The notes under the pieces are model-generated. The model ran no database searches and was not told where the DNA came from. It worked only from the letters and a program-made list of their open reading frames with translations. Shown one piece after another: positions 55,290 through 63,308 of a stretch of DNA of 64,000 bases. Origin of the DNA: Gemmatimonadetes bacterium 13_1_20CM_4_69_16 (lineage in GTDB: Bacteria; Gemmatimonadota; Gemmatimonadetes; Gemmatimonadales; GWC2-71-9); contig MNIR01000058.1 of NCBI GenBank assembly GCA_001919865.1, positions 1 to 64,000 of the forward strand, in the 5' to 3' direction. The translations under genes and the position numbers were made by a program. Position 1 is the stretch's first letter. Every line of letters begins with the position of its first letter.

Positions 55290-55663
55290 TCCAGGCCACG
55301 ACCCCCGCCGAAGGCCGTTTGATCGTGCTGGTCGGTGCGGCGGCGCGCGGCCCGAAGCGCGACGGCTTGTTCGCGCTCTGGCTGATCCTCCGCGCGGCGG
55401 AGGGGCTGCTCCCGCCGGGCGCCGTCTCGCCCAGGAACCACCGGCGCCGCCTGCAGGCCCTCGAGTCCAGGCTCGCGAGTCTCGCGCTCCCCGCGCCGCT
55501 CAAGCGCGCGCTCACCGCCGCGCTGCAGCACCTCGAGCCGGCGAGCCCCGCCGCCGCGGCGCTGGTCCTGTCGCAGCTCGTCGCCCCAGCCCGCGAAGTG
55601 CTGGGGCCGGAGGCCGGAGACGCCATCGCGGTTGCCGCCCGCTCCGCCCGCATACATCTATAA
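55286..55663 (+). CDS. Hypothetical small protein
   Basis: 125 residues, GTG overlapping the heptosyltransferase stop (GTGA). Rich in Ala, Leu and Arg, helical, with no signal peptide or known motif. It may be an adaptor of the next gene, but nothing in the sequence shows it. Confidence 0.55.
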   Translation: MIQATTPAEGRLIVLVGAAARGPKRDGLFALWLILRAAEGLLPPGAVSPRNHRRRLQALESRLASLALPAPLKRALTAALQHLEPASPAAAALVLSQLVAPAREVLGPEAGDAIAVAARSARIHL

Positions 55664-55697
55664 GGCGAGACGGATAGACGGGTAGACGGACAGGAGG
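55663..55697. repeat. Single-arm tandem word repeat
   Basis: GACGGATAGACGGGTAGACGGACAGGAGG, three copies of a 7-9-bp word before the ATPase ATG. It ends in a strong AGGAGG ribosome site. Confidence 0.5.
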
Positions 55698-55700
55698 GTC

Positions 55701-56573
55701 ATGCCGCCACGTCGCGTGGAACGCGCTCCTTCGCCTGAGTCCCTCGTCGAGCGCGTGGACCAACAGCGCCCGGGGGAGCTCCCCGGGGACACCGTCCCTA
55801 CGGGCTTCCCCTCCGTGGACCGGATCCTGGGCGGGGGGCTGCGCCGCCGGGACCTGGTCGTGCTGGGCGGAGACGTCGGTTCCGGCAAGTCAGCGCTCGC
55901 CCTGGGGCTGGCGCTGCGGGTGGCGCGGCAGGGGGTCGGCGTGGCGTTCTTCTCGGGAGAGATGGACCAGGAGCGGCTGATGGAACGGGCGCTCGCGATC
56001 GAGGGTCGGGTCGCAGTGGACGAGCTACGCGCCGCCCAGCTCAGCGACCAGACGCGCGCCGAGGTCGGTGCGGCAGCAGTCCGGCTGCGTGGCTTGCCGC
56101 TCACGATTCTGCCGCTCGCCGCTCCAGACTTCGAGACGCTGGCGGCGCGGCTCGACCCCCTGCGCCAGCTCGGCTTGGTCGTCGTCGACTACCTGCAGCT
56201 CGTGCCGACGCCCGCCGGGACGACCCGCTCCACTCAGGACGAGGACCTCGCCCTCGTGCTGCAACGGCTCAAGGCGCTGGCGCTGGAACGCCAGGTCGCG
56301 CTATTCGTCGTGTCGCAGCTCTCACGCTTCGCGGCCAAGCGGGAGCAGGTGCGTCCCGACCTCGACGACTTCGGCCACCTGGGCGCGATCAAACAGCACG
56401 CCGATGTGGCGCTGGGGCTGTTCCGCGAGGAGATGTACCATCCGGGCTACGGCGTGGAAGGCGCGACCGAGCTGATGATCCTGAAGAACCGCAACGGCCC
56501 GACGGGGTTCGTGGACCTCTACTTCTACCGTCGCTGGATGCGGTTCGAGGACATGCTCGACCCCGACCGCTGA
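55701..56573 (+). CDS. Stand-alone DnaB-like C-terminal RecA-fold ATPase
   Basis: 290 residues. It contains only the DnaB ATPase domain: Walker A GDVGSGKSALAL, FSGEMDQERLMERAL (B-motif Glu), Walker B LVVVDYLQLV, KQHADVALGLFRE (Arg-finger region) and LKNRNGPTGFVDL. There is no DnaB N-terminal domain. It may load or move DNA, or act as a regulator or decoy of replication. It is not next to any phage or plasmid gene. It overlaps the convergent lipoprotein by 49 bp. Confidence 0.85.
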   Translation: MPPRRVERAPSPESLVERVDQQRPGELPGDTVPTGFPSVDRILGGGLRRRDLVVLGGDVGSGKSALALGLALRVARQGVGVAFFSGEMDQERLMERALAIEGRVAVDELRAAQLSDQTRAEVGAAAVRLRGLPLTILPLAAPDFETLAARLDPLRQLGLVVVDYLQLVPTPAGTTRSTQDEDLALVLQRLKALALERQVALFVVSQLSRFAAKREQVRPDLDDFGHLGAIKQHADVALGLFREEMYHPGYGVEGATELMILKNRNGPTGFVDLYFYRRWMRFEDMLDPDR

Positions 56574-56974
56574 GCCCGCGCCGAGTCGGCGGAAGGAAGC
56601 GTGCCCACCAGCGTGTAGGTCGTGCCCGGACCACCGTTATTGCGCCGCAGGGTGATCCACAGCGGCTTGCCCCGCCGCACGGCGTACAGCGCGATCGAGC
56701 CGTCCGCCATCAGCTGATCGCCCTTCATATCCCAATCGTTCAACTTGAGGTTGACGCGGTACCACGCCGCCACGTTCTGGAGGGCGGCGGGCGTCGTGAA
56801 CGCCGCCTGAGCGGCGTCCTGCCCGGCCGACACGCTCACGACGGCGGATCCCGGGAAGGCCAGGACGTCCTGTAACGCGGCGGCGGCGAGCTCACGGTCG
56901 GCCGCGCCCTCGCCGGCACGCTCGCACGCCGCGAACAGGACCAGCGCGATCAGGGCGCACCGCGGACGATTCAT
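56525..56974 (-). CDS. Hypothetical lipoprotein
   Basis: 149 residues from ATG 56974. Lipobox FAAC (residues about 14-17 of MNRPRCALIALVLFAACE) predicts a membrane-anchored lipoprotein. The mature part has no recognised domain; it has VAAWYRVNLKLNDWDMKGD and ITLRRNN. Its 3' end runs 49 bp into the convergent ATPase gene. Confidence 0.65.
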   Translation of the reverse strand: MNRPRCALIALVLFAACERAGEGAADRELAAAALQDVLAFPGSAVVSVSAGQDAAQAAFTTPAALQNVAAWYRVNLKLNDWDMKGDQLMADGSIALYAVRRGKPLWITLRRNNGGPGTTYTLVGTLPSADSARAQRSGSSMSSNRIQRR

Positions 56975-57026
56975 GGGCCGGTATCCTACCTGTGGCGTGG
57001 CGGTGTGGTCAAGTTGTAGGTTAGAG

Positions 57027-57102
57027 CGACGTCGCACGGTCCACGTCGCACGTTGCACGAGGGCGCCCGGCCGTGGAACGTGCAACGTGGAACCTGCAAC
57101 GG
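57027..57102. repeat. Word-hairpin element, word CACGTCGCACGTTG
   Basis: The left arm repeats ACGTCGCACGGTCCACGTCGCACG, the right arm GGAACGTGCAACGTGGAACC, with a GC-rich centre. It lies in the promoter region of yebC. Confidence 0.7.
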
Positions 57103-57110
57103 GTGCTCCC

Positions 57111-57860
57111 ATGGCCGGCCACAGCAAGTGGAAGCAAATCAAGCGCAAGAAGGCCGTCACCGACGCGCGGCGCGGGGCGCTTTTCACCAAGCTGATCCGG
57201 GAAATCACCATCGCGGCGAAGCAGGGCGGCGGGGACCCGGACGGCAACGCGCGGCTCCGGACCGCGATCGATGCGGCCAAGGCTGAGAACATGCCGCTCG
57301 ACAACATCGAGCGCGCCATCAAGAAGGGCACCGGCGAGCTGGAAGGCGTCCAGTACGAGGAGGTGTCCTACGAGGGCTACGGGCCGGGCGGCGCCGCGCT
57401 GTTCATCGAGGCGACGACCGACAACGCCAACCGGACGGTCGCAGAGATCCGCCATGTGTTCCAGCGGTACGGCGGCAACCTCGGCGCCGCGCACTCCGTG
57501 GCGTGGATGTTCGACCGCAAGGCACAGATCGCGCTGGACGCGACCAAGCTCGATGAGGACGCCGTGCTGGAGGCCGCGCTCGAAGCGGGCGCCGAAGACG
57601 TGGTCCGCGACGCGGACACGTTCGTCATCACCGGCCCGGTGCAGCAACTGCACGCCATCACCGAACAGCTGAAGACCAAGCGGATCCCGGTGCAATCCGC
57701 CGAGATCACCATGATGCCGAAGAGCACGGTAAAGGTCGACGGCAAGGACGCGAAGAGGCTGCTCGAGCTGATCGATGCGCTGGAGGCGATGGACGACGTC
57801 GCGAAGGTGTCCTCGAACTTCGACATCGACGCCGAGGCGCTGGCGGCGGCGACGGCGTGA
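57111..57860 (+). CDS. yebC: YebC/PmpR family (TACO1-like) translation/transcription factor
   Basis: 249 residues. N-terminal MAGHSKWKQIKRKKAVTDA is invariant in the family. Core FIEATTDNANRTVAEIRHVF and C-terminal KTKRIPVQSAEITMMPKST intact. Members help the ribosome through proline runs and, in some bacteria, bind DNA. It starts the conserved yebC-ruvC-ruvA-ruvB order. Confidence 0.95.
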   Translation: MAGHSKWKQIKRKKAVTDARRGALFTKLIREITIAAKQGGGDPDGNARLRTAIDAAKAENMPLDNIERAIKKGTGELEGVQYEEVSYEGYGPGGAALFIEATTDNANRTVAEIRHVFQRYGGNLGAAHSVAWMFDRKAQIALDATKLDEDAVLEAALEAGAEDVVRDADTFVITGPVQQLHAITEQLKTKRIPVQSAEITMMPKSTVKVDGKDAKRLLELIDALEAMDDVAKVSSNFDIDAEALAAATA

Positions 57861-57861
57861 C

Positions 57862-58184
57862 GTGAGAGTCCTGGGCGTCGACCCGGGAACCTCGGTCACC
57901 GGCTACGGCGTGATCGAGACGGGGAACGGGGCGCCCGCCATGGGCCGGCTGATCGAATGTGGTGTCATCAGCTTCGGATCCTGCTGGCCGCCGCGCAGGC
58001 GGGCCTCGCCATCGCGCAATATCCGCCCGCCACCGTGAAGAAGACCGTCGCCGGCGCGGGGGGCGCCCCCAAGGCGCAGGTCGGCGCGGTGGTGGCTCGG
58101 CTCCTCAAGCTGACGCGCGCCCCGACGCCGCCGGACGCGGCCGACGGCGTGGCGGTCGCACTCACGCACATTCTCCGCTCATGA
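57862..58184 (+). pseudogene. ruvC: Holliday junction resolvase RuvC, disrupted by internal deletion and frameshift
   Basis: Codons 1-36 are normal RuvC (VLGVDPGTSVTGYGVIE, GRLIECGVI). The normal continuation reappears in the +2 frame as RILLAAAQAGLAIAQYPPATV and runs through QVGAVVARLLKL to PPDAADGVAVALTH, ending at TGA 58184. About 50 residues around the catalytic Glu (Escherichia coli E66) are missing, and the two parts are out of frame at about 57975-57985. Asp7 and the C-terminal DAADG acidic pair survive. ruvA and ruvB nearby are intact, so loss of RuvC function would be surprising and an assembly error is a fair alternative. Confidence 0.85.
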
Positions 58185-58191
58185 GCGCGCG

Positions 58192-58785
58192 ATGATCGCC
58201 CAGGTCAGCGGGCGCCTCGCCGCCAAGCAAGCCGACCGCGTCGTGGTCCAGACGGCGGGTGGGGTCGGTTACGAGATCGCCGTCCCGCTCGGCGTCATGG
58301 AAGACCTGCCGGCGGTGGGCGAGAGCGTGAGCCTCGCGACCGAGCTCGTGGTGCGGGAGGACGGCTGGGCGCTGTACGGGTTCCGAGACGCGGCGGGGCG
58401 GCGATTTTTCCAGCGGCTCATCGGCGTCACCGGCATCGGTCCGAAGATCGCGATCGCGCTGATGTCGGCACTCGGCGTGGAGCGCGGCGCGCGGGCGGTC
58501 CGGGAGCGGAACATCGGCCTCCTGGCATCGGTCAGTGGCATCGGCAAGAAGACCGCCGAGCGCCTGGCGCTTGAACTCGCCGACAAGCTCGGCGAGTTTG
58601 AGGAGCCGGAGGGCGGCGCGGCCCCGAGCGACGGCACCGCCGAAGCCGCCCTCAAGGCGCTCGAGCGGCTGGGATACGGCACGGCCGAGGCGGACCGGGC
58701 GCTGCGAGACGTGCTGGCCGCCGACGGCGGTGCCGACACCGAGGCGCTCGTCCGGCGGGCGCTGCAACTGCTCACCCAGAGGTGA
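58192..58785 (+). CDS. ruvA: Holliday junction branch migration protein RuvA
   Basis: 197 residues. N-terminal OB fold, the two HhH motifs (LIGVTGIGPKIAIALMSAL and SVSGIGKKTAERLALELADKL) and a C-terminal domain III that contacts RuvB (AEAALKALERLGYGTAEAD). Tetramer binds junction DNA. Confidence 0.95.
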   Translation: MIAQVSGRLAAKQADRVVVQTAGGVGYEIAVPLGVMEDLPAVGESVSLATELVVREDGWALYGFRDAAGRRFFQRLIGVTGIGPKIAIALMSALGVERGARAVRERNIGLLASVSGIGKKTAERLALELADKLGEFEEPEGGAAPSDGTAEAALKALERLGYGTAEADRALRDVLAADGGADTEALVRRALQLLTQR

Positions 58786-58787
58786 CG

Positions 58788-58967
58788 ATGGCAGCCACCG
58801 CTGAATGGATCTGCACGCGCTGCGGCTCGACCAACCGGCGGCTCGTCCCGGACGGCGCGAGGCGCGCGGTGGACGAGTGTCTCACGTGCCACACGCGCCA
58901 CGAGCTCGAAGCCGACGCCCGGCCGGTGCGCTGGCGCGCGCGGCCGCTGGGAAAGAAGGCCGCGTGA
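58788..58967 (+). CDS. Small zinc-ribbon protein
   Basis: 59 residues. Two CxxC pairs (WICTRCGS and CLTCHTRH) spaced for one zinc. ATG 58788 has AGAGG 5 bp upstream and is preferred over GTG 58782, which would overlap the ruvA stop. Basic C-terminus. Function unknown; conserved position inside the ruv operon is the only clue. Confidence 0.65.
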   Translation: MAATAEWICTRCGSTNRRLVPDGARRAVDECLTCHTRHELEADARPVRWRARPLGKKAA

Positions 58968-59001
58968 CTGCCTTCAGGGTGGGAACGCGCGGGCAGTTGC
59001 C

Positions 59002-60042
59002 ATGAAGCCGGCAGGTCGCACCCAGATCACCACCCCCGAGGCGCTCCCCGACGAGCGCGTGACGGACGCGGCGCTGCGCCCCTCGCGCCTGGACGAATTC
59101 GTCGGCCAGAGCAAGGTGAAGGAATCGCTCCAGATCGCCATCGACGCGGCGAAGCAGCGCAAAGAACCGCTCGACCACACCCTGTTTTTCGGCCCCCCCG
59201 GCCTCGGCAAGACGACGCTCGCGTTGTTGATGGCTCGCGAGCTCGGCGTGAACGTGCGCACCACCTCGGGACCGGTGCTCGAGCGCCCGGGCGATCTGGT
59301 CGGCCTGCTCACGTCGCTCAAGGCGGGCGACATCCTGTTCATCGACGAGATCCACCGGCTCCGCCCCGCGCTGGAGGAATTCCTGTACCCCGCGATGGAG
59401 GAATTCCACGTCGATGTCCGCATCGCCGACGGGCCGCACGCGCAGACCATCCCGATGGCGCTGGAGCGCTTCACGCTGATCGGCGCGACGACGCGGTTCG
59501 GCTTGCTCACACCACCGATGCGCGCGCGCTTCGGCCTGGTCGAGCGACTGTCGTACTATCCCCCCGACGACCTGGCCCAGATCCTCGTCCGCTCGGCCGG
59601 AATCCTCGCCGTGCCCGCCGACGCGGCGGGCATCGCCGAAATCGCCCGTCGCAGCCGTGGCACGCCGCGCGTCGCGAATCGGTTGCTCAAGCGGGTGCGC
59701 GACTTCGCCCAGGTTCGTGCCAACGGGAAGATCACCGCCCAGGTCGCCGGCGAGGCGCTCAAGCGGCTCGACGTGGACGAGTTCGGGCTCGACGACATGG
59801 ATGGTCGCATCCTGAAGACGATCATCGAGCAGTTCGACGGCGGGCCGGTCGGGCTGACGACCATCGCCGCGGCCGTGGGTGAAGACCCCGGGACGGTGGA
59901 GGAGGTGTACGAGCCGTTCCTGATGCAACGCGGCTTTCTGGCCCGCACGGCGCGCGGCCGCTGCGCCACGGGCGCCGCGTATCGACACTTCGGGTTCACC
60001 CCCCCTAAGAGCGCCGAGCAGCCGACGATGTTCGACGGCTGA
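59002..60042 (+). CDS. ruvB: Holliday junction DNA helicase RuvB
   Basis: 346 residues. N-terminal [20 protein letters not shown], Walker [10 protein letters not shown], Walker [10 protein letters not shown], sensor [10 protein letters not shown], and winged-helix C-terminus with [19 protein letters not shown]. Hexameric motor of branch migration, pairs with RuvA. Confidence 0.97.
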   Translation: MKPAGRTQITTPEALPDERVTDAALRPSRLDEFVGQSKVKESLQIAIDAAKQRKEPLDHTLFFGPPGLGKTTLALLMARELGVNVRTTSGPVLERPGDLVGLLTSLKAGDILFIDEIHRLRPALEEFLYPAMEEFHVDVRIADGPHAQTIPMALERFTLIGATTRFGLLTPPMRARFGLVERLSYYPPDDLAQILVRSAGILAVPADAAGIAEIARRSRGTPRVANRLLKRVRDFAQVRANGKITAQVAGEALKRLDVDEFGLDDMDGRILKTIIEQFDGGPVGLTTIAAAVGEDPGTVEEVYEPFLMQRGFLARTARGRCATGAAYRHFGFTPPKSAEQPTMFDG

Positions 60043-60119
60043 GCGCGGAACGCGCAAGTCGGAACGCGGAACTGAAGTGCGCCTGCCTGTTCCGCGTTCC
60101 GCCTTCCGACTTCCGCGCT
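60042..60119. repeat. Word-hairpin element, word GGAACGCGGAA (between ruvB and queA)
   Basis: The left arm has GCGCGGAACGCGCAAGTCGG and the right arm TTCCGCGTTCCGCCTTCCGA. Same word as the elements at 7475 and 61171. It starts at the last base of ruvB. Confidence 0.8.
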
Positions 60120-60125
60120 TCACTC

Positions 60126-61172
60126 ATGCACTCCTCCGACTTCGAATACGATCTCCCCCCTGCGCTCATCGCGCAGCACCCCCTCCCCGACCGCGCGGCG
60201 AGTCGCCTGCTCGTTCTGGAGCGCTCGAACGGCGTCATCCGCCATGCCCGGTTCCGCGACATCGTCGAGCTGGTCGCGCCCGAAGACGTCTTGGTCCTCA
60301 ACGTTTCCCGCGTGATCCCTGCGAGACTGCACGGGACCCGGGGCCCGGGATCCGGGACCCGGGGCCCGAGTGGTGCGGCCGAGCTCCTGCTGGTGCGCGA
60401 GCTGCCCGACGGGACCTGGCTCGCGCTGGGGCACCCCGGCGGGAAGCTCAAGCCCGGGCGCACGGTACGATTCGGCAACGACAGCGCGGTCGAGGTCATC
60501 GAGGTGCTGGGCGGGGGCCTGCGGCGCATAAAATTCGTCGGTGCGCTCGATGCCCCCGCCACGCTCGCCCGGTACGGCGAGGTGCCGCTGCCGCCCTACA
60601 TTCGCCGACGCCCGCGTCCCGAAGATCGCGACCGCTACCAGACGGTGTATGCGGCACACGACGGCAGCGTGGCGGCGCCCACTGCCGGATTGCATTTCAC
60701 GTCGGAGCTGCTCGAGCGCGTGCGCGCAAGAGGCACGGCCGTCGCGGCGCTCGATCTGCACGTCGGCCCCGGCACCTTCAAGCCGGTCGAGGTGGACGAC
60801 CTCGCGGACCATGTGATGCACGCCGAAGCGTACGCGGTGAGCGAGGACGCGGCGGCGACCGTCAACGAGAGGCGGCAGGCGGGAGGCCGGCTATGGGCGG
60901 TGGGGACGACCGTGGTGCGCACGCTCGAGAGCTGCGCCGCCGCCGACGGCTCGATCCGCCCAGGGGCCGGCGAGACGCAGGCCTTCATCTATCCCCCCTA
61001 CACGTTCCGCGCAGTGGACCGGCTCCTCACGAATTTCCACCTGCCGCGCTCGACCCTGCTAATGTTGGTGTGCGCGTTCGGGGGCTACGAGCACGTGATG
61101 GGGGCGTATCGGGAAGCGATCGCCGAGGGGTACCGGTTTTATTCATATGGGGATGCGATGGCGGTCACGTGA
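60126..61172 (+). CDS. queA: S-adenosylmethionine:tRNA ribosyltransferase-isomerase (queuosine synthesis)
   Basis: 348 residues. Opens YDLPPALIAQHPLPDRAASRL, mid GLHFTSELLERV, C-terminal NFHLPRSTLLMLVCAF. It converts preQ1-tRNA to epoxyqueuosine-tRNA. Near residues 69-82 a Gly/Arg/Pro run (GTRGPGSGTRGPSG) replaces a shorter loop and is encoded by a GC palindrome (60332-60369). Directly upstream of tgt, its pathway partner. Confidence 0.95.
   Translation: MHSSDFEYDLPPALIAQHPLPDRAASRLLVLERSNGVIRHARFRDIVELVAPEDVLVLNVSRVIPARLHGTRGPGSGTRGPSGAAELLLVRELPDGTWLALGHPGGKLKPGRTVRFGNDSAVEVIEVLGGGLRRIKFVGALDAPATLARYGEVPLPPYIRRRPRPEDRDRYQTVYAAHDGSVAAPTAGLHFTSELLERVRARGTAVAALDLHVGPGTFKPVEVDDLADHVMHAEAYAVSEDAAATVNERRQAGGRLWAVGTTVVRTLESCAAADGSIRPGAGETQAFIYPPYTFRAVDRLLTNFHLPRSTLLMLVCAFGGYEHVMGAYREAIAEGYRFYSYGDAMAVT
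60332..60369. repeat. Palindromic word repeat inside queA
   Basis: CGGGACCCGGGGCCCGGG-ATCCGGGACCCGGGGCCCG is a near-perfect palindrome of the word GGGACCCGGGGCCC, kept in frame as 13 extra residues. Confidence 0.65.
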
Positions 61173-61250
61173 ACGCGGAAGTGCGAACGCGGAACGCGGA
61201 ACGGAAGGGCGAGCACCTGTTCCGCGTTCCGACTTCCGGGTTCCGCGTTG
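61171..61250. repeat. Word-hairpin element, word GGAACGCGGAA (between queA and tgt)
   Basis: The left arm repeats GCGGAAGTGCGAACGCGGAA, the right arm TTCCGCGTTCCGACTTCCGG; it begins at the queA stop. Confidence 0.8.
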
Positions 61251-61264
61251 ACGTCGGCTGACCC

Positions 61265-62437
61265 ATGTTCGAATTCACGCTCGACGCCACCTGCGGCCCC
61301 GCTCGCGCCGGTACGCTCGTCCTCCCCCACGGCACGGTCGAGACTCCGGCCTTCATGCCCGTTGGGACACAGGGGACGGTCCGCACGCTGTCGCCCGCCG
61401 ACCTGCATGCCGTCGGTGCGGAGCTGGTGCTCGCGAACACGTACCACTTGCACGTGCGCCCCGGCGAGGGCGTGGTAGCGCGATTGGGCGGCCTGCACCG
61501 CTTCATGAGCTGGGACCGACCGCTGCTCACCGACTCTGGGGGCTTCCAGGTGTTCTCACTCGAGGGGTTCCGGCGCGTGGACGACGACGGCGTCGAGTTC
61601 CAAAGCCACGTGGACGGTGGGCGGCGACACCTCACTCCGGAGCGCGCCACGGAGATCCAGTGGACGCTGGGGGCAGACATCGCGATGGCGTTCGATCACG
61701 TGGTGCCGGGGGGGGCGGATGAGGCCACCGCGAGGGACGCCATGGAGCGGACGCTGCGCTGGTTAGGACGGTGCGCCAAGAGGCACGCGGAGCTGAAGGA
61801 ACGATGGACGGATGGAAAGATGGAACGATCGTTCCCACGTTCCAACGTTCCATCGGTCCCCCAGACCCTCTGGCCCATTCTCCAGGGCGGCACCCACCTG
61901 GCGCTGCGGGAGGAGGGCCTGCGCCGGATCTGCGACCTCGACTCCTGGACCGGCCTCGCGATCGGCGGCCTGTCCGTCGGCGAGCCGAAGCCCCTGATGT
62001 ACGAGATGCTCGCGAGCCTGGAGCCCCGGCTGCCTCCCGCCGGGCCGCGTTATCTTATGGGCGTGGGGTTCCCCGAGGACCTCGTCGCGGCGACGGAGCG
62101 CGGCATCGACCTGTTCGACTGCGTGGCGCCCACGCGGAACGGGCGCAACGGCTCCGCCTTCACGCCGGACGGTCCCGTGAACATCCGCAACGCCGAGCAC
62201 CGCGAGGACGCGCGGCCGCTCGACGCGACGTGCGACTGCGAGACCTGCACCACGTTCTCGCGCGGCTACCTGCGCCACTTGTTCGTGGCCGAGGAGCTGT
62301 TGGGGCTGCGGCTCTTGTCGCTGCACAACGTCCGGTTCCTGATCCGGCTCGCCGCGGCGATGCGCGCCGCGATCCGCGCCGGGACTTTCCCGCGGTGGGC
62401 CGCCGAATGGCGGCACCGCTACACTCGATCGGACTGA
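61265..62437 (+). CDS. tgt: tRNA-guanine transglycosylase
   Basis: 390 residues. DSGGFQVFSL carries the substrate Asp, GGLSVGEPKPLM and PRYLMGVGFPEDLV the nucleophile-side blocks (DCVAPTRNGRNG), and the zinc site is CDCETC plus a distal His. It swaps guanine for preQ1 in tRNA. Residues about 178-200 (RWTDGKMERSFPRSNVPSVP) are an extra insert encoded by a word-hairpin (61796-61860); relatives go straight from the CxxAH helix to ALFGIVQGG-like text, here LWPILQGG. Confidence 0.95.
   Translation: MFEFTLDATCGPARAGTLVLPHGTVETPAFMPVGTQGTVRTLSPADLHAVGAELVLANTYHLHVRPGEGVVARLGGLHRFMSWDRPLLTDSGGFQVFSLEGFRRVDDDGVEFQSHVDGGRRHLTPERATEIQWTLGADIAMAFDHVVPGGADEATARDAMERTLRWLGRCAKRHAELKERWTDGKMERSFPRSNVPSVPQTLWPILQGGTHLALREEGLRRICDLDSWTGLAIGGLSVGEPKPLMYEMLASLEPRLPPAGPRYLMGVGFPEDLVAATERGIDLFDCVAPTRNGRNGSAFTPDGPVNIRNAEHREDARPLDATCDCETCTTFSRGYLRHLFVAEELLGLRLLSLHNVRFLIRLAAAMRAAIRAGTFPRWAAEWRHRYTRSD
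61796..61860. repeat. Word-hairpin element inside tgt, word GGAACGATGG
   Basis: The left part GATGGACGGATGGAAAGATGG and the right part GTTCCCACGTTCCAACGTTCC form a hairpin around GGAACGATCGTTCC. It adds about 21 in-frame residues to Tgt. Confidence 0.75.
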
Positions 62438-62439
62438 CC

Positions 62440-62763
62440 ATGCCCATGTACGCAGTGCTCTTCACGCCCTCCGGCCAGGGGGGGCCAGCCGCCGGGTGGT
62501 TCGTGTTCCAGCTGGCGGCGGTGTTCGCCATCATCTATTTCCTGATCCTCCGTCCGCAAAAGAAGCAACAGGAGCGCCATCGCCAGCTGCTGGCCTCGCT
62601 GCAGCGCGGGGACAAGGTGCTGACGTCCGGTGGCATCCTCGGCGAAGTGGTGCACCTGAAGGACGACGAGGTGACGGTGAAGAGTGGCGAGGCGCGTCTC
62701 ATCGTCGCGCGGTCGAACATCGCCAACATCCTCAACCGGTCCGCCGAAGCCAAGCCGCAGTGA
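62440..62763 (+). CDS. yajC: YajC, preprotein translocase accessory subunit
   Basis: 107 residues. One N-terminal helix (VFQLAAVFAIIYFLILRP), then QKKQQERHRQLLASLQRGDKV and the family core VLTSGGILGEVVHLKDDEV. It associates with SecDF. Just 2 bp after tgt, typical of the queA-tgt-yajC order. Confidence 0.93.
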   Translation: MPMYAVLFTPSGQGGPAAGWFVFQLAAVFAIIYFLILRPQKKQQERHRQLLASLQRGDKVLTSGGILGEVVHLKDDEVTVKSGEARLIVARSNIANILNRSAEAKPQ

Positions 62764-63308
62764 CCGTCCGGAAGCTCCACCTCCTGGGCTCGCCCGTGCT
62801 GCGACGGCCCGCGACACCGGTCGCCGCCGTGGACGACGCGGTTCGCGAGCTCGTGGACGACCTGTTCGAAACCATGCGCGCGGCCAAAGGGGTGGGGCTA
62901 GCCGCGAACCAGGTGGGCGTGGCCCAGCGCATCGCCGTCGTGGACGTGGGAGAGGAATTCCCGCCGCCGCTCGTGCTGGTCAATCCCCGCATCGTCCAGG
63001 CGAGCGACGTCACCGAGACCGCCGAGGAGGGCTGTCTCTCGATTCCCGACATCTATGGTGACGTGGAGCGTTCGCTCGCCGTCACCCTCGAAGCGCTCGA
63101 CCGGGACGGCCGGCCGTACCGCACCGAGCTCTCCGGCTTCAAGGCCCGCGCCGTACAACACGAGATCGATCATCTCGACGGCATCCTGTTCCTCGATCAC
63201 TTGAGCGCCGTGAAGCGGCACCTGCTGATCGCGAAGTGGAAGCGCTCCCGCAAGGGGCAGTCCGGTTACATCAAGGACGTGACGCCGGAGCCGGCGGGCG
63301 AGCTCTAG
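62760..63308 (+). CDS. def: Peptide deformylase
   Basis: 182 residues, GTG overlapping yajC by GTGA. The three motifs are GVGLAANQVG, EEGCLSIPDIYG (Cys ligand; family EGCLS) and QHEIDHLDGILFLD (HExxH). It removes formyl groups from new proteins using Fe(II) or Zn(II). Adjacent to fmt, which adds the formyl group. Confidence 0.96.
   Translation: MTVRKLHLLGSPVLRRPATPVAAVDDAVRELVDDLFETMRAAKGVGLAANQVGVAQRIAVVDVGEEFPPPLVLVNPRIVQASDVTETAEEGCLSIPDIYGDVERSLAVTLEALDRDGRPYRTELSGFKARAVQHEIDHLDGILFLDHLSAVKRHLLIAKWKRSRKGQSGYIKDVTPEPAGEL

Noticed and set aside
55701..56573. Phage or plasmid replication helicase
   Set aside because: No N-terminal DnaB domain and no replication or phage genes nearby.
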